From: Myxococcales bacterium
Lineage (GTDB): Bacteria; Myxococcota; Myxococcia; Myxococcales; Anaeromyxobacteraceae
Assembly: GCA_021784495.1 (NCBI GenBank)
Contig: JAJXSQ010000118.1
Coordinates: forward strand, 1 to 7,035
Direction: 5' to 3'
Length of the DNA: 7,035 bases
The position numbers and the translations under genes are program-made. Positions 1 to 7,035 of this stretch are shown one piece after another. The notes beneath the pieces were generated by a model. It was not told the origin of the DNA and searched no databases. It saw nothing but the letters and a program-made list of their open reading frames with translations. The first letter of the stretch is position 1, and each line of letters starts with the position of its first letter.

Positions 1-2
1 CG

Positions 3-41
3 GCGCCGGCGACGGCCGCGCCGGCCCCGGCGGCCGGGTAG
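3..41 (+). CDS. C-terminal end of an upstream gene, probably ExbB/TolQ/MotA-like (partial)
   Basis: Only the last 12 codons are in the window. Frame 3 reads APATAAPAPAAG and stops at TAG (39-41), 28 nt before the next start. An Ala/Pro-rich low-complexity tail followed closely by two ExbD/TolR family genes fits the C-terminus of an ExbB/TolQ/MotA-type proton-channel subunit, which is normally encoded just upstream of its ExbD partners. Nothing in these 12 residues proves the family; the identity rests on gene order. The frame could also be a chance open stretch in GC-rich DNA, although its clean stop before the Shine-Dalgarno sequence of the next gene supports a real gene end. Confidence 0.45.
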   Translation, partial: APATAAPAPAAG

Positions 42-69
42 GGGCGGCGCGGGCGAGGGGAGCGACGCG

Positions 70-561
70 ATGTCCGGCGGGGCGATGCCCGAGCAGGGCG
101 GCGGCAGGCGGCGGCGCAAGGCGCTCGACGCCGTCATCAACGTCGTCCCGGCGATCGATCTGCTCTCCTGCTGCATCTCCTTCCTCCTCTTCACCGCCGT
201 CTGGACCCAGATCTCGCGCCTCCAGGTGCAGCAGCTCGGCACCGGCGCCGAGGCGGCGCAGCCCGACGCGCCGCGGGCGCTGCCGGTGACGCTGGTCGTC
301 GGCGAGCGGGGGATGGCGCTGGCGGTCGGCGACGCGACCTACGACATCCCGAGCCTCGGCCGGAGCCCGGAGGGCGCCGTGGAGCAGGACCTGAAGGCGC
401 TCGCCGGCCGGCTCAAGGAGGTCCGCGGCGAGTTCCCGGCGCAGGCCTCGATCGTCGTCTCCGCCGAGGACACCGTCCCCTACGGCGACCTGGTCGCGGT
501 GATCGACGCCTGCCTCGGCGCCGGGCTGGTCCAGGTCTCGGTGACCGGGGCGCAGGGCTAG
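70..561 (+). CDS. ExbD/TolR family stator protein, first of two
   Basis: A 163-residue inner-membrane protein with ExbD/TolR architecture. It has a short basic cytoplasmic N-terminus (RRRRK at 13-17), one membrane helix at about 25-46, and a periplasmic domain to the end. The segment NVVPAIDLLSCCISFLLF (24-41) matches the family signature, and D30 is the conserved membrane Asp that carries protons in ExbD, TolR and MotB-like stators. The C-terminal part VPYGDLVAVIDACLGAG (136-152) is the typical end of the periplasmic fold. In this family the protein works with a pentameric ExbB/TolQ channel to turn proton flow into force on periplasmic or outer-membrane partners. The ATG at 70 follows GAGGGGAG (55-62) by 7 nt, which favours it over the ATG at 85. 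Two adjacent cysteines (C34, C35) inside the helix are unusual. The exact partner system is not determined; an AglQ-like role is possible from the gene layout. Confidence 0.9.
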   Translation: MSGGAMPEQGGGRRRRKALDAVINVVPAIDLLSCCISFLLFTAVWTQISRLQVQQLGTGAEAAQPDAPRALPVTLVVGERGMALAVGDATYDIPSLGRSPEGAVEQDLKALAGRLKEVRGEFPAQASIVVSAEDTVPYGDLVAVIDACLGAGLVQVSVTGAQG

Positions 562-563
562 CG

Positions 564-1127
564 ATGGCGATCGTCGAGCCCGGCAAGCGGCCGGCGCGCC
601 GGTTCGAGCGCTCCCGGATCCTCGGCGGGAAGCTGCGCCGGGGGCGGCGGGACACCAACGCCGAGCTGAACGTCGTCCCCATGGTCGACATGATGACCAT
701 GCTGGTGATCTTCCTCCTGCAGCAGTTCAGCGCCACCGGCGAGGTGCTCTACATGCAGAAGGACATCCGCCTGCCCGACGCCCGCCACGGCCAGACGATC
801 GAGATCGCGCCGACGGTCGCCATCTCGGCGGCGCAGATCGTCGTCACCGGCCAGAAGGTGGCCGACCTGGCCGACCTCGACCGGGATCCCGGCTACCTCG
901 ACGTCCCGGCGCTCGAGGAGCGGCTGCGCGACGAGAAGAAGCGCTGGGAGTTCATCCACCAGGCCGACCCCGACCGGAAGTGGGACGGGATCGTGAACAT
1001 CCAGGCCGATCGGCGGATCCCGTTCCGCATCGTGAAGCGGGTCATGTACTCCTGCGGCGTCGCCGGCTACGCGAACCTGAACTTCGCCGCGCTCGACGCC
1101 GGGAAGGAGGCGGCGACCGCGCGCTGA
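564..1127 (+). CDS. ExbD/TolR family stator protein, second of two
   Basis: A 187-residue second ExbD/TolR homologue, starting 2 nt after the stop of the first, so the two are almost certainly translationally coupled; there is no strong Shine-Dalgarno of its own. A long basic N-terminus (about 1-34) leads into ELNVVPMVDMMTMLVIFLLQ (34-53), where D42 is the conserved proton-carrying Asp. The periplasmic domain contains a beta-rich part (about 81-99), a long charged segment rich in Asp, Glu, Lys and Arg (about 100-141), and the usual C-terminal motif (IPFRIVKRVMYSCGVAG, 152-168). It is longer than a typical ExbD of about 140 residues because of the basic N-terminus and the charged segment. Two different ExbD-like subunits in one operon imply a heteromeric stator, as in the myxobacterial AglR-AglQ-AglS gliding motor. 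That match is inferred from layout and not proven here. Confidence 0.9.
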   Translation: MAIVEPGKRPARRFERSRILGGKLRRGRRDTNAELNVVPMVDMMTMLVIFLLQQFSATGEVLYMQKDIRLPDARHGQTIEIAPTVAISAAQIVVTGQKVADLADLDRDPGYLDVPALEERLRDEKKRWEFIHQADPDRKWDGIVNIQADRRIPFRIVKRVMYSCGVAGYANLNFAALDAGKEAATAR

Positions 1128-1135
1128 GGCGCGCG
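1118..1135 (+). terminator. GC stem-loop over the stop codon of the second ExbD gene
   Basis: CGCGCGC (1118-1124) and GCGCGCG (1129-1135) can pair into a 7-bp stem whose 4-nt loop, TGAG, contains the TGA stop (1125-1127). Only a weak TTT (1144-1146) follows, so this is not a convincing intrinsic terminator. It could slow polymerase or protect the 3' end. Short GC palindromes are common by chance in such DNA. Confidence 0.25.
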
Positions 1136-1143
1136 TCCCGCCC

Positions 1144-1173
1144 TTTACAACCCGCCGGCCCGCCGGGTAGATT
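1144..1173 (+). promoter_or_regulatory. Sigma70-like promoter of hppA
   Basis: TTTACA (1144-1149) matches the -35 consensus at 5 of 6 positions. It is separated by 18 nt from TAGATT (1168-1173), which matches the -10 consensus at 4 of 6. These are the only A/T-rich hexamers in the 177-nt gap between the ExbD pair and hppA, and they are correctly spaced. Transcription would begin near 1180, giving a leader of about 125 nt before the hppA ATG. The promoter would separate hppA expression from that of the stator genes. Confidence 0.6.
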
Positions 1174-1186
1174 CCGCGCTCCCACC

Positions 1187-1269
1187 CGGCGGCGCTGCGC
1201 CGCCGTCGGCCGAAGGGCCCAGCTTTGCCGGGGAATCCAGGCGATCCGCAGGATCCCGACCTCCCCGGC
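1187..1269 (+). promoter_or_regulatory. Potentially structured 5' leader of hppA
   Basis: Several inverted repeats lie between the predicted transcription start and the hppA start codon. Arms 1187-1195 and 1197-1205 are a perfect 9-bp inverted repeat with one central base. GGCC at 1208-1211 and 1216-1219 can form a small stem. GCCGGGGA (1227-1234) pairs perfectly with TCCCCGGC (1262-1269) and encloses an inner hairpin, GATCC/GGATC (1243-1247 with 1251-1255, loop GCA). I do not recognise a known riboswitch class. The nested arrangement suggests a folded leader, but high GC makes chance stems likely. Confidence 0.35.
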
Positions 1270-1304
1270 CGCACGCTCACCGCCTCGAGGACACCGCGCC
1301 CGCC

Positions 1305-3775
<2,471 letters not shown>

Positions 3776-3776
<1 letters not shown>

Positions 3777-3796
3777 TGGCGCGCCCGCGAGGCTGA
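3776..3796 (+). other. Six-codon mini-ORF bridging hppA and the LON-domain gene
   Basis: The hppA stop overlaps an ATG in the sequence TGATG (3774-3778). From this ATG the frame reads MARPRG and stops at TGA (3794-3796), 3 nt before the GTG start of the next gene and in that gene's frame. It could carry ribosomes from the hppA stop to the next start. It may equally be coincidence; such short frames are cheap. Confidence 0.25.
3789..3792 (+). promoter_or_regulatory. Ribosome binding site supporting the GTG start at 3800
   Basis: GAGG (3789-3792) lies 7 nt before the GTG at 3800. The in-frame TGA at 3794-3796 rules out any earlier start, and no ATG lies in frame before the conserved domain begins. 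The GTG is therefore the best start. Confidence 0.55.
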
Positions 3797-3799
3797 GCG

Positions 3800-4495
3800 G
3801 TGGCCGCGGGGAGCGACCCTCCGCGGAGCCCGGGGTCGGCGCTCGCCCGCGCGTGCGCCGCCCTCAAGGTCTTCCCCCTGCCCGGCGTGGTCCTCCTGCC
3901 GGGCGGGCCGACCTCCTTCCACCTGTTCGAGCCGCGCTACCGGGCGCTCGCCGCGGCGGCGCTGGCCGGCGATCGGGTGATGGCGGTGGCGACCCTCGCC
4001 GACGCCGGCCGGGCCGGGGAGGAGCGGCCGCCGCTCCTCCCGGTGGCCGGGGCCGGGGTGATCGTCGCCGAGCAGGCGAACGAGGACGGCACCTACGACC
4101 TGGTCCTCCAGGCCGCGGCGCGGGTGCGGCTCGTCGAGGAGCTCGAGCGCGGCGCGCCCTACCGCGAGTTCCGGGCCGAGCTCCTCGAGGACGCCTACCC
4201 GGCCGGGGGCGCGGCGCCGCTCCAGGCGGACCTGGAAGCGATCGGGCAGCTCGTCTTCGAGCTGGCCGGGCTCCTCCCGGCGGAGTCGGGCGCTGGCCGG
4301 CTCGCCGAGGCGGTCTCCCGGCTGCGCGACCCCGGCGCGATCGCCGACCTGGTGGCGGCGGCCGCCGTCTCCGAGCCCGGGCCGCGGTACCGGATCCTGG
4401 AGACCGCCGCGGTGGCCGAGCGGCTCGGCCTGGTGAAGGAGGAGGTCGCCGGGGTGGTCCTGCTCCTCTCGCAGGGGCGCGGACCGCGGGCCTGA
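3800..4495 (+). CDS. LON substrate-binding (LON-N) domain protein, stand-alone
   Basis: A 231-residue soluble, presumably cytoplasmic protein with no signal peptide or membrane segment. The N-terminal part carries the LON-N signature: VFPLPGVVLLPGG (24-36) followed by HLFEPRYRAL (41-50). These are the hallmark residues of the domain that recognises substrates in Lon protease. The middle has the usual pattern of a Pro-rich GAGVIVAEQ strand, a DGTYDLVLQAAARVRLVEEL segment and a PYREFRAELLED strand. The remainder is a helical C-terminal half. The AAA+ ATPase and Ser-Lys protease domains of Lon are absent, and at 231 residues the protein is the normal size for the stand-alone family (COG2802-like), so this is not a truncation. 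The biochemical role of that family is not established. It lies 23 nt after hppA and is probably in the same transcript. It uses a GTG start. Confidence 0.9.
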   Translation: MAAGSDPPRSPGSALARACAALKVFPLPGVVLLPGGPTSFHLFEPRYRALAAAALAGDRVMAVATLADAGRAGEERPPLLPVAGAGVIVAEQANEDGTYDLVLQAAARVRLVEELERGAPYREFRAELLEDAYPAGGAAPLQADLEAIGQLVFELAGLLPAESGAGRLAEAVSRLRDPGAIADLVAAAAVSEPGPRYRILETAAVAERLGLVKEEVAGVVLLLSQGRGPRA

Positions 4496-4550
4496 CGACG
4501 GCCCCCGGGGCCGCGCAGGTAGGGGCGCCACCGACACCGGGGAGCCGTCG
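4496..4550 (+). terminator. GC-rich stem structure after the LON-domain gene
   Basis: CGACGGC (4496-4502) and GCCGTCG (4544-4550) form a perfect 7-bp outer stem directly after the stop codon. A competing tight hairpin is CGGCCCC/GGGGCCG (4499-4505 with 4507-4513). No T-tract follows, so intrinsic termination is uncertain. The position just past the stop and before the next promoter candidate makes a transcript end or RNA-stabilising role plausible. Confidence 0.3.
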
Positions 4551-4557
4551 CGGCCCC

Positions 4558-4592
4558 TTGACCCAGGGTCACCGGGGCGGGTGATGGTGACA
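4558..4592 (+). promoter_or_regulatory. Cluster of TGACC/GGTCA-type half-sites, candidate operator
   Basis: TGACCCAGGGTCA (4559-4571) is a perfect 6-1-6 palindrome. GTCACC (4568-4573) is also inverted against GGTGAC (4586-4591), and GGTGAT (4580-4585) directly precedes the latter. Four related half-sites within 35 nt upstream of the lectin gene look like a binding site for a dimeric regulator. The TTGACC at 4558-4563 also resembles a -35 box, but no fair -10 lies 16-18 nt after it. Confidence 0.4.
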
Positions 4593-4613
4593 CCGCCAGT
4601 GATCCGCTAGCTT
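4587..4613 (+). promoter_or_regulatory. Weak promoter candidate for the lectin-domain gene
   Basis: GTGACA (4587-4592) matches the -35 consensus at 5 of 6, then 15 nt, then TAGCTT (4608-4613), which matches the -10 at 3 of 6. The -10 candidate resembles the TAGATT of the hppA promoter in sequence and setting. The spacer is short and the match weak. The -35 overlaps the last half-site of the dyad cluster, so a regulator bound there would affect this promoter. Confidence 0.3.
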
Positions 4614-4633
4614 CGGGCGCGCTGGAGCTGGTG

Positions 4634-4660
4634 GCGGGCCGCCGCGGTCGCGGGGCCCGC
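4634..4660 (+). promoter_or_regulatory. Leader hairpin before the lectin-domain gene
   Basis: GCGGGCC (4634-4640) pairs perfectly with GGCCCGC (4654-4660) around a 13-nt loop, ending 19 nt before the GAGGA ribosome binding site (4680-4684). It could influence mRNA stability or translation. A chance stem in GC-rich DNA is a real alternative. Confidence 0.2.
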
Positions 4661-4690
4661 GCGTCGGTCGACCCGCCCCGAGGACACGAC

Positions 4691-7035
4691 ATGGCTCACG
4701 CGCCGCCCCGCTCCGCCGCGCTCCGCGCCGGCCTGCTCGCCGCCGCCCTCCTCGCCGCCGCCCCGGCGCGCGCGCAGTTCCCCATCACCGAGAACTTCGA
4801 GGGGAGCAGCGCGCCGAGCTGGACGCTCACCGGCAACGCGACCCTCACCGGGGGCACCATCGACCCGGCCGGGCAGGGCTGGCTGCGGCTCACCGACAAC
4901 GGCGACAGCGAGCGCGGCTCGGCGGTCTACGACACCGCCTTCCCCTCCTCGACCGGCATCGCCGTCTCCTTCGACTACGCCGACTACGGCGGCACCGGGG
5001 CCGACGGCTTCTCCTTCTACCTGATCGACGGCGCGACCACGACCCCGACCCTCGGCCAGCCGGGCGGGGGGCTCGGCTACTCGGACTCGATGAGCAGCTG
5101 CGGCGGCGCGCCGTCGCTGCCGGGGGTCACCAACGGCTACGTCGGCATCGGCTTCGACGAGTACGGGAACTTCTCCAACTGCCAGTACGGGTACGGGGGG
5201 CCGGTGAACGGCACCACCGTCCCGCAGTCGGTGGTGATCCGCGGCTCCGGCGCCGGCGGCACGTCGTCCGCCGACCGGTACGACTACGCCTACCTCTCGG
5301 GGGTCCAGCTCTCCGGCGCACCGTTCAGCACGACGGTGGACGGGGTGCCGCGCGCCAGCGCGCGCCACGTGAAGATCTCGGTCGTGAACCAGGTGATCAC
5401 CGTCCTGATGGACTTCGGCGCGGGCTACCAGACCGTCGTGAACGGGTTCAACCTGGCGGGCGCGGCGCACCAGGTGGCGCTCCCGGCCACCTTCAAGATG
5501 GGCTTCTCGGCGTCGACCGGGGCGGCGAACAACTACCACGAGCTGCGCAACCTCGTCGTCGCGCAGCCGGCGAACCTCTCGATCGCCCAGACAGTCTCGC
5601 CGGCGACGGTGGCGGTCGGCGGGACGGTCACCTACACGGTGACGGTGACCAACGACGCGACCAACGTCGTGGACGGGGCCACCTTCGCCGACGCGATCCC
5701 GGCCGGGCTCACCGGCGTCACCTGGACGGCGACGGCGTCGGGGGGCGCCACGCTGGGGGCGACGAGCGGCGCGGGGAACGCGGTCTCGACCACGGCGAAC
5801 TTCCCCAGGGGCTCCTCGGTCACCTTCACCATCACCGGGACGGCGAGCGCGGCGGCGGGGGGGGCGGTGCTCACCAACACGGCGACGATCACCCCGCCCT
5901 CGAGCATCACCGACCTCGTCTCCAACACCGCCACCACCCCGGTGACCGTGAGCCAGATGTCGACGCAGACGGCGCTCGCGGTCTCCCCGGCGGCGGCGGT
6001 CTGGGGGCAGCCGGTGACCCTCACCGCCACGGTGACGGCGCCGGCGCCCGGGAGCGGGACGCCCTCGGGGACGATCACCTTCGAGGACGGGGGGACGGCG
6101 ATCGGGACCGGCGCGCTCTCCTCCGGCGTCGCGACCCTGACCACCGCGTCGCTCGCGGTGGGGACCCACGCGCTGACCGCGGTCTACGGCGGCGCGGCGG
6201 CCTACGCCGGGAGCGCGAGCCCGGCACCGAGCACGACGGTGGCCCAGGCGGCGAGCGCCGCGACCGCTTCGAGCGGCCTCGACCCGTCGCTGGTCGGCGA
6301 GGGGGTGACCTTCACCGCGACGGTGACCGCGGCGGCGCCCGGCGCCGGGACGCCGACCGGGACGGTGACCTTCCTCGACGGCGCCGTCGGGATCGGGACG
6401 GCGACGCTCTCCGGCGGGGTCGCGACCTTCACCACCACCGGCCTCGCCGCCGGCAGCCACGCCATCTCGGTGAGCTACCCCGGCGACGCGAACTTCACCT
6501 CGAGCGGGAGCGCGCCCCTCTCCCAGACGGTCTCGAAGGGGAGCGCGGCGGTCGCCGTGACCTCGTCGCTGTCCCCCTCGACCTACGGGACGGCGGTGAC
6601 CTACACCGCACGCGTCTCGGCGGTGGCGCCGGCGGCCGGGACGCCGACCGGGACGGTGACCTTCACCGACGGGGGGACGACGCTCGGGACCGCGACGCTC
6701 TCCGGGGGCGCGGCCGCGATCACCTCGGCGCTCGCCCCGGCGGGGGTGACCACCGTCACCGCGACGTACGGGGGCGACCTCTCCTTCGGCGCCGCGGTCG
6801 GGACGGTGAGCCAGGCGGTGAACCGGGCGGCGGCGGCGGTGGCGCTGGCGCTCTCGCCGGCGGCGCCGGTCACCGGCCAGGCGGTGACGCTGACGGCGAC
6901 GGTGACCGGGGCGGGGTCGACGCCGACCGGGACGGTGACCTTCACCGACGGGGGGACGACGCTCGGGACCGGGACGCTCGACGGGAGCGGCAAGGCGACG
7001 CTCACCACCTCGGCGCTCGCGGTGGGGGCGCACGC
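4691..7035 (+). CDS. Exported L-type lectin-like / DUF11 / bacterial Ig-repeat protein (C-terminus beyond window)
   Basis: The frame is open for 781 codons and runs off the window. The ATG follows GAGGA (4680-4684) by 6 nt. Residues 1-28 are a Sec signal peptide: basic start, an Ala/Leu core, and cleavage expected after ARA, before Q29. Residues about 29-294 form an L-type lectin-like domain: NFEGSSAPSWTL near its start, DGFSFYL (105-111), and GFDEYGNFSN (154-163) with D156, Y158 and N160 in the pattern used to bind Ca2+/Mn2+ in legume lectins; C137 and C164 might form a disulfide. Residues about 295-420 resemble a DUF11 domain (VGGTVTYTVTVTN, then DAIPAGL). From about 425 four Ig-like Big_3-type repeats start at about 425, 520, 618 and 713, each with a TPTGTVTF-DGG-type core and a late YGGD or YPGD-type motif; the fourth is cut. 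This suggests a secreted or surface carbohydrate-binding adhesin. Ligand and anchoring are unknown because the C-terminus is missing. Confidence 0.88.
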   Translation, partial: MAHAPPRSAALRAGLLAAALLAAAPARAQFPITENFEGSSAPSWTLTGNATLTGGTIDPAGQGWLRLTDNGDSERGSAVYDTAFPSSTGIAVSFDYADYGGTGADGFSFYLIDGATTTPTLGQPGGGLGYSDSMSSCGGAPSLPGVTNGYVGIGFDEYGNFSNCQYGYGGPVNGTTVPQSVVIRGSGAGGTSSADRYDYAYLSGVQLSGAPFSTTVDGVPRASARHVKISVVNQVITVLMDFGAGYQTVVNGFNLAGAAHQVALPATFKMGFSASTGAANNYHELRNLVVAQPANLSIAQTVSPATVAVGGTVTYTVTVTNDATNVVDGATFADAIPAGLTGVTWTATASGGATLGATSGAGNAVSTTANFPRGSSVTFTITGTASAAAGGAVLTNTATITPPSSITDLVSNTATTPVTVSQMSTQTALAVSPAAAVWGQPVTLTATVTAPAPGSGTPSGTITFEDGGTAIGTGALSSGVATLTTASLAVGTHALTAVYGGAAAYAGSASPAPSTTVAQAASAATASSGLDPSLVGEGVTFTATVTAAAPGAGTPTGTVTFLDGAVGIGTATLSGGVATFTTTGLAAGSHAISVSYPGDANFTSSGSAPLSQTVSKGSAAVAVTSSLSPSTYGTAVTYTARVSAVAPAAGTPTGTVTFTDGGTTLGTATLSGGAAAITSALAPAGVTTVTATYGGDLSFGAAVGTVSQAVNRAAAAVALALSPAAPVTGQAVTLTATVTGAGSTPTGTVTFTDGGTTLGTGTLDGSGKATLTTSALAVGAH
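5857..5864 (+). repeat. Run of eight G in the lectin-protein gene
   Basis: Eight consecutive G lie inside the DUF11-like part of the coding frame (Ala-Gly-Gly-Ala). Six-G runs recur in the Ig-repeat region, for example at 6671-6676 and 6950-6955. The frame is correct with eight G, since it stays open for more than 1.1 kb afterwards. Confidence 0.8.
6640..6692 (+). repeat. 53-bp exact direct repeat, copy 1 (in Ig unit 3)
   Basis: Identical to 6919-6971, offset 279 bp (93 codons). After one mismatch (6693) seven more bases match, so 60 of 61 positions agree. A 30-bp stretch ending inside it (6635-6664) also matches 6344-6373 in unit 2 exactly. Confidence 0.9.
6919..6971 (+). repeat. 53-bp exact direct repeat, copy 2 (in Ig unit 4)
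   Basis: Second copy of the sequence at 6640-6692. It encodes the conserved TPTGTVTFTDGGTTLGT core of the Ig-like unit with identical codon choice throughout, while flanking parts of the two units differ clearly. Confidence 0.9.

Larger units (their letters stand above)
5963..7035 (+). repeat. Tandem array of about 285-294 bp units encoding Ig-like domains
   Basis: Four in-frame units begin near 5963, 6248, 6542 and 6827, each 95-98 codons long; the last is cut by the window end. Unit 1 is the most diverged at the DNA level. Units 2, 3 and 4 share long exact matches around the TPTGTVTF core. The array probably continues beyond the window. Confidence 0.85.

Noticed and set aside
1..69. Upstream extension of the first ExbD frame, which is open to the window start
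   Set aside because: The extension would be almost pure Arg, Pro and Gly, contains no start codon in the window, and a good ribosome binding site precedes the ATG at 70.
1208..1269. Match of the hppA leader to a known riboswitch (cobalamin, c-di-GMP, SAH, fluoride)
   Set aside because: None of the conserved core sequences of these classes that I know could be found; only generic GC stems are visible.
3800..4495. Interpretation of the LON-domain gene as a truncated lon protease
   Set aside because: The length and the helical C-terminal half match the stand-alone LON-N family, and the sequence after the stop shows no trace of the AAA+ or protease domains in any plus frame.
3853..4584. A 243-codon plus-strand frame overlapping the LON-domain gene
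   Set aside because: It is out of frame with the clear LON-N motifs, Arg/Gly/Pro-rich, and runs through the intergenic stems.
4607..7033. An 808-codon minus-strand frame antisense to the lectin/Ig gene, with repeated Arg/Gly/His-rich segments
   Set aside because: The sense strand has a ribosome binding site, signal peptide and ordered domains. The apparent repeats of the antisense frame only mirror the Ig-repeat DNA.
5963..7035. Possible CRISPR array, because of regularly spaced identical segments
   Set aside because: The unit is about 285-294 bp and in frame, the identical segments code for the Ig-domain core, and the intervening sequence is homologous rather than unique spacer.

Overview
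The window is a very GC-rich, gene-dense stretch. All supported genes read left to right on the + strand. The extreme GC content, two consecutive ExbD/TolR-type genes, a divergent proton-pumping pyrophosphatase and a large secreted lectin/Ig-repeat protein together suggest a Myxococcota (Anaeromyxobacter-like) chromosome. That assignment is inference from style and gene content; no taxonomic marker is present.

Positions 1-1127 hold the end of an upstream reading frame with an Ala/Pro-rich tail, probably an ExbB/TolQ/MotA-type subunit. Two tightly linked ExbD/TolR family genes follow at 70-561 and 564-1127. Each keeps the membrane Asp of a proton-driven stator. One TolQ-like plus two TolR-like subunits is the layout of myxobacterial Agl-type motors, although generic ExbB-ExbD-ExbD transport complexes look the same.

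Positions 1128-1304 form an intergenic region with a readable sigma70-like promoter (TTTACA, 18 nt, TAGATT) and a leader of about 125 nt that can fold into several stems. It drives hppA (1305-3776), an 823-residue membrane pyrophosphatase. Its motifs place it in the divergent, K+-independent H+-PPase group rather than the canonical Na+ or K+-dependent groups. A LON-N-domain protein without ATPase or protease domains (3800-4495, GTG start) follows 23 nt later and is probably co-transcribed. A six-codon mini-ORF bridges the two genes.

Positions 4496-4690 hold GC-rich stems after the LON-domain gene, a cluster of TGACC/GGTCA-type half-sites next to a weak promoter candidate, and a leader hairpin. 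From 4691 to the window end runs an incomplete reading frame of at least 781 codons for an exported protein: signal peptide, L-type lectin-like domain, DUF11-like domain, then four bacterial Ig-like repeats, the last cut by the window edge. The repeats share long exact DNA matches, so the array is probably still being homogenised or expanded.

Functionally the window combines energy coupling at the inner membrane (proton-driven stator subunits and a PPi-driven proton pump), a small cytoplasmic protein of unknown role linked to the pump, and a separately expressed surface or secreted carbohydrate-binding protein. No RNA gene, insertion sequence, phage gene or CRISPR array was seen, and no stretch over 300 bases lacks a gene.
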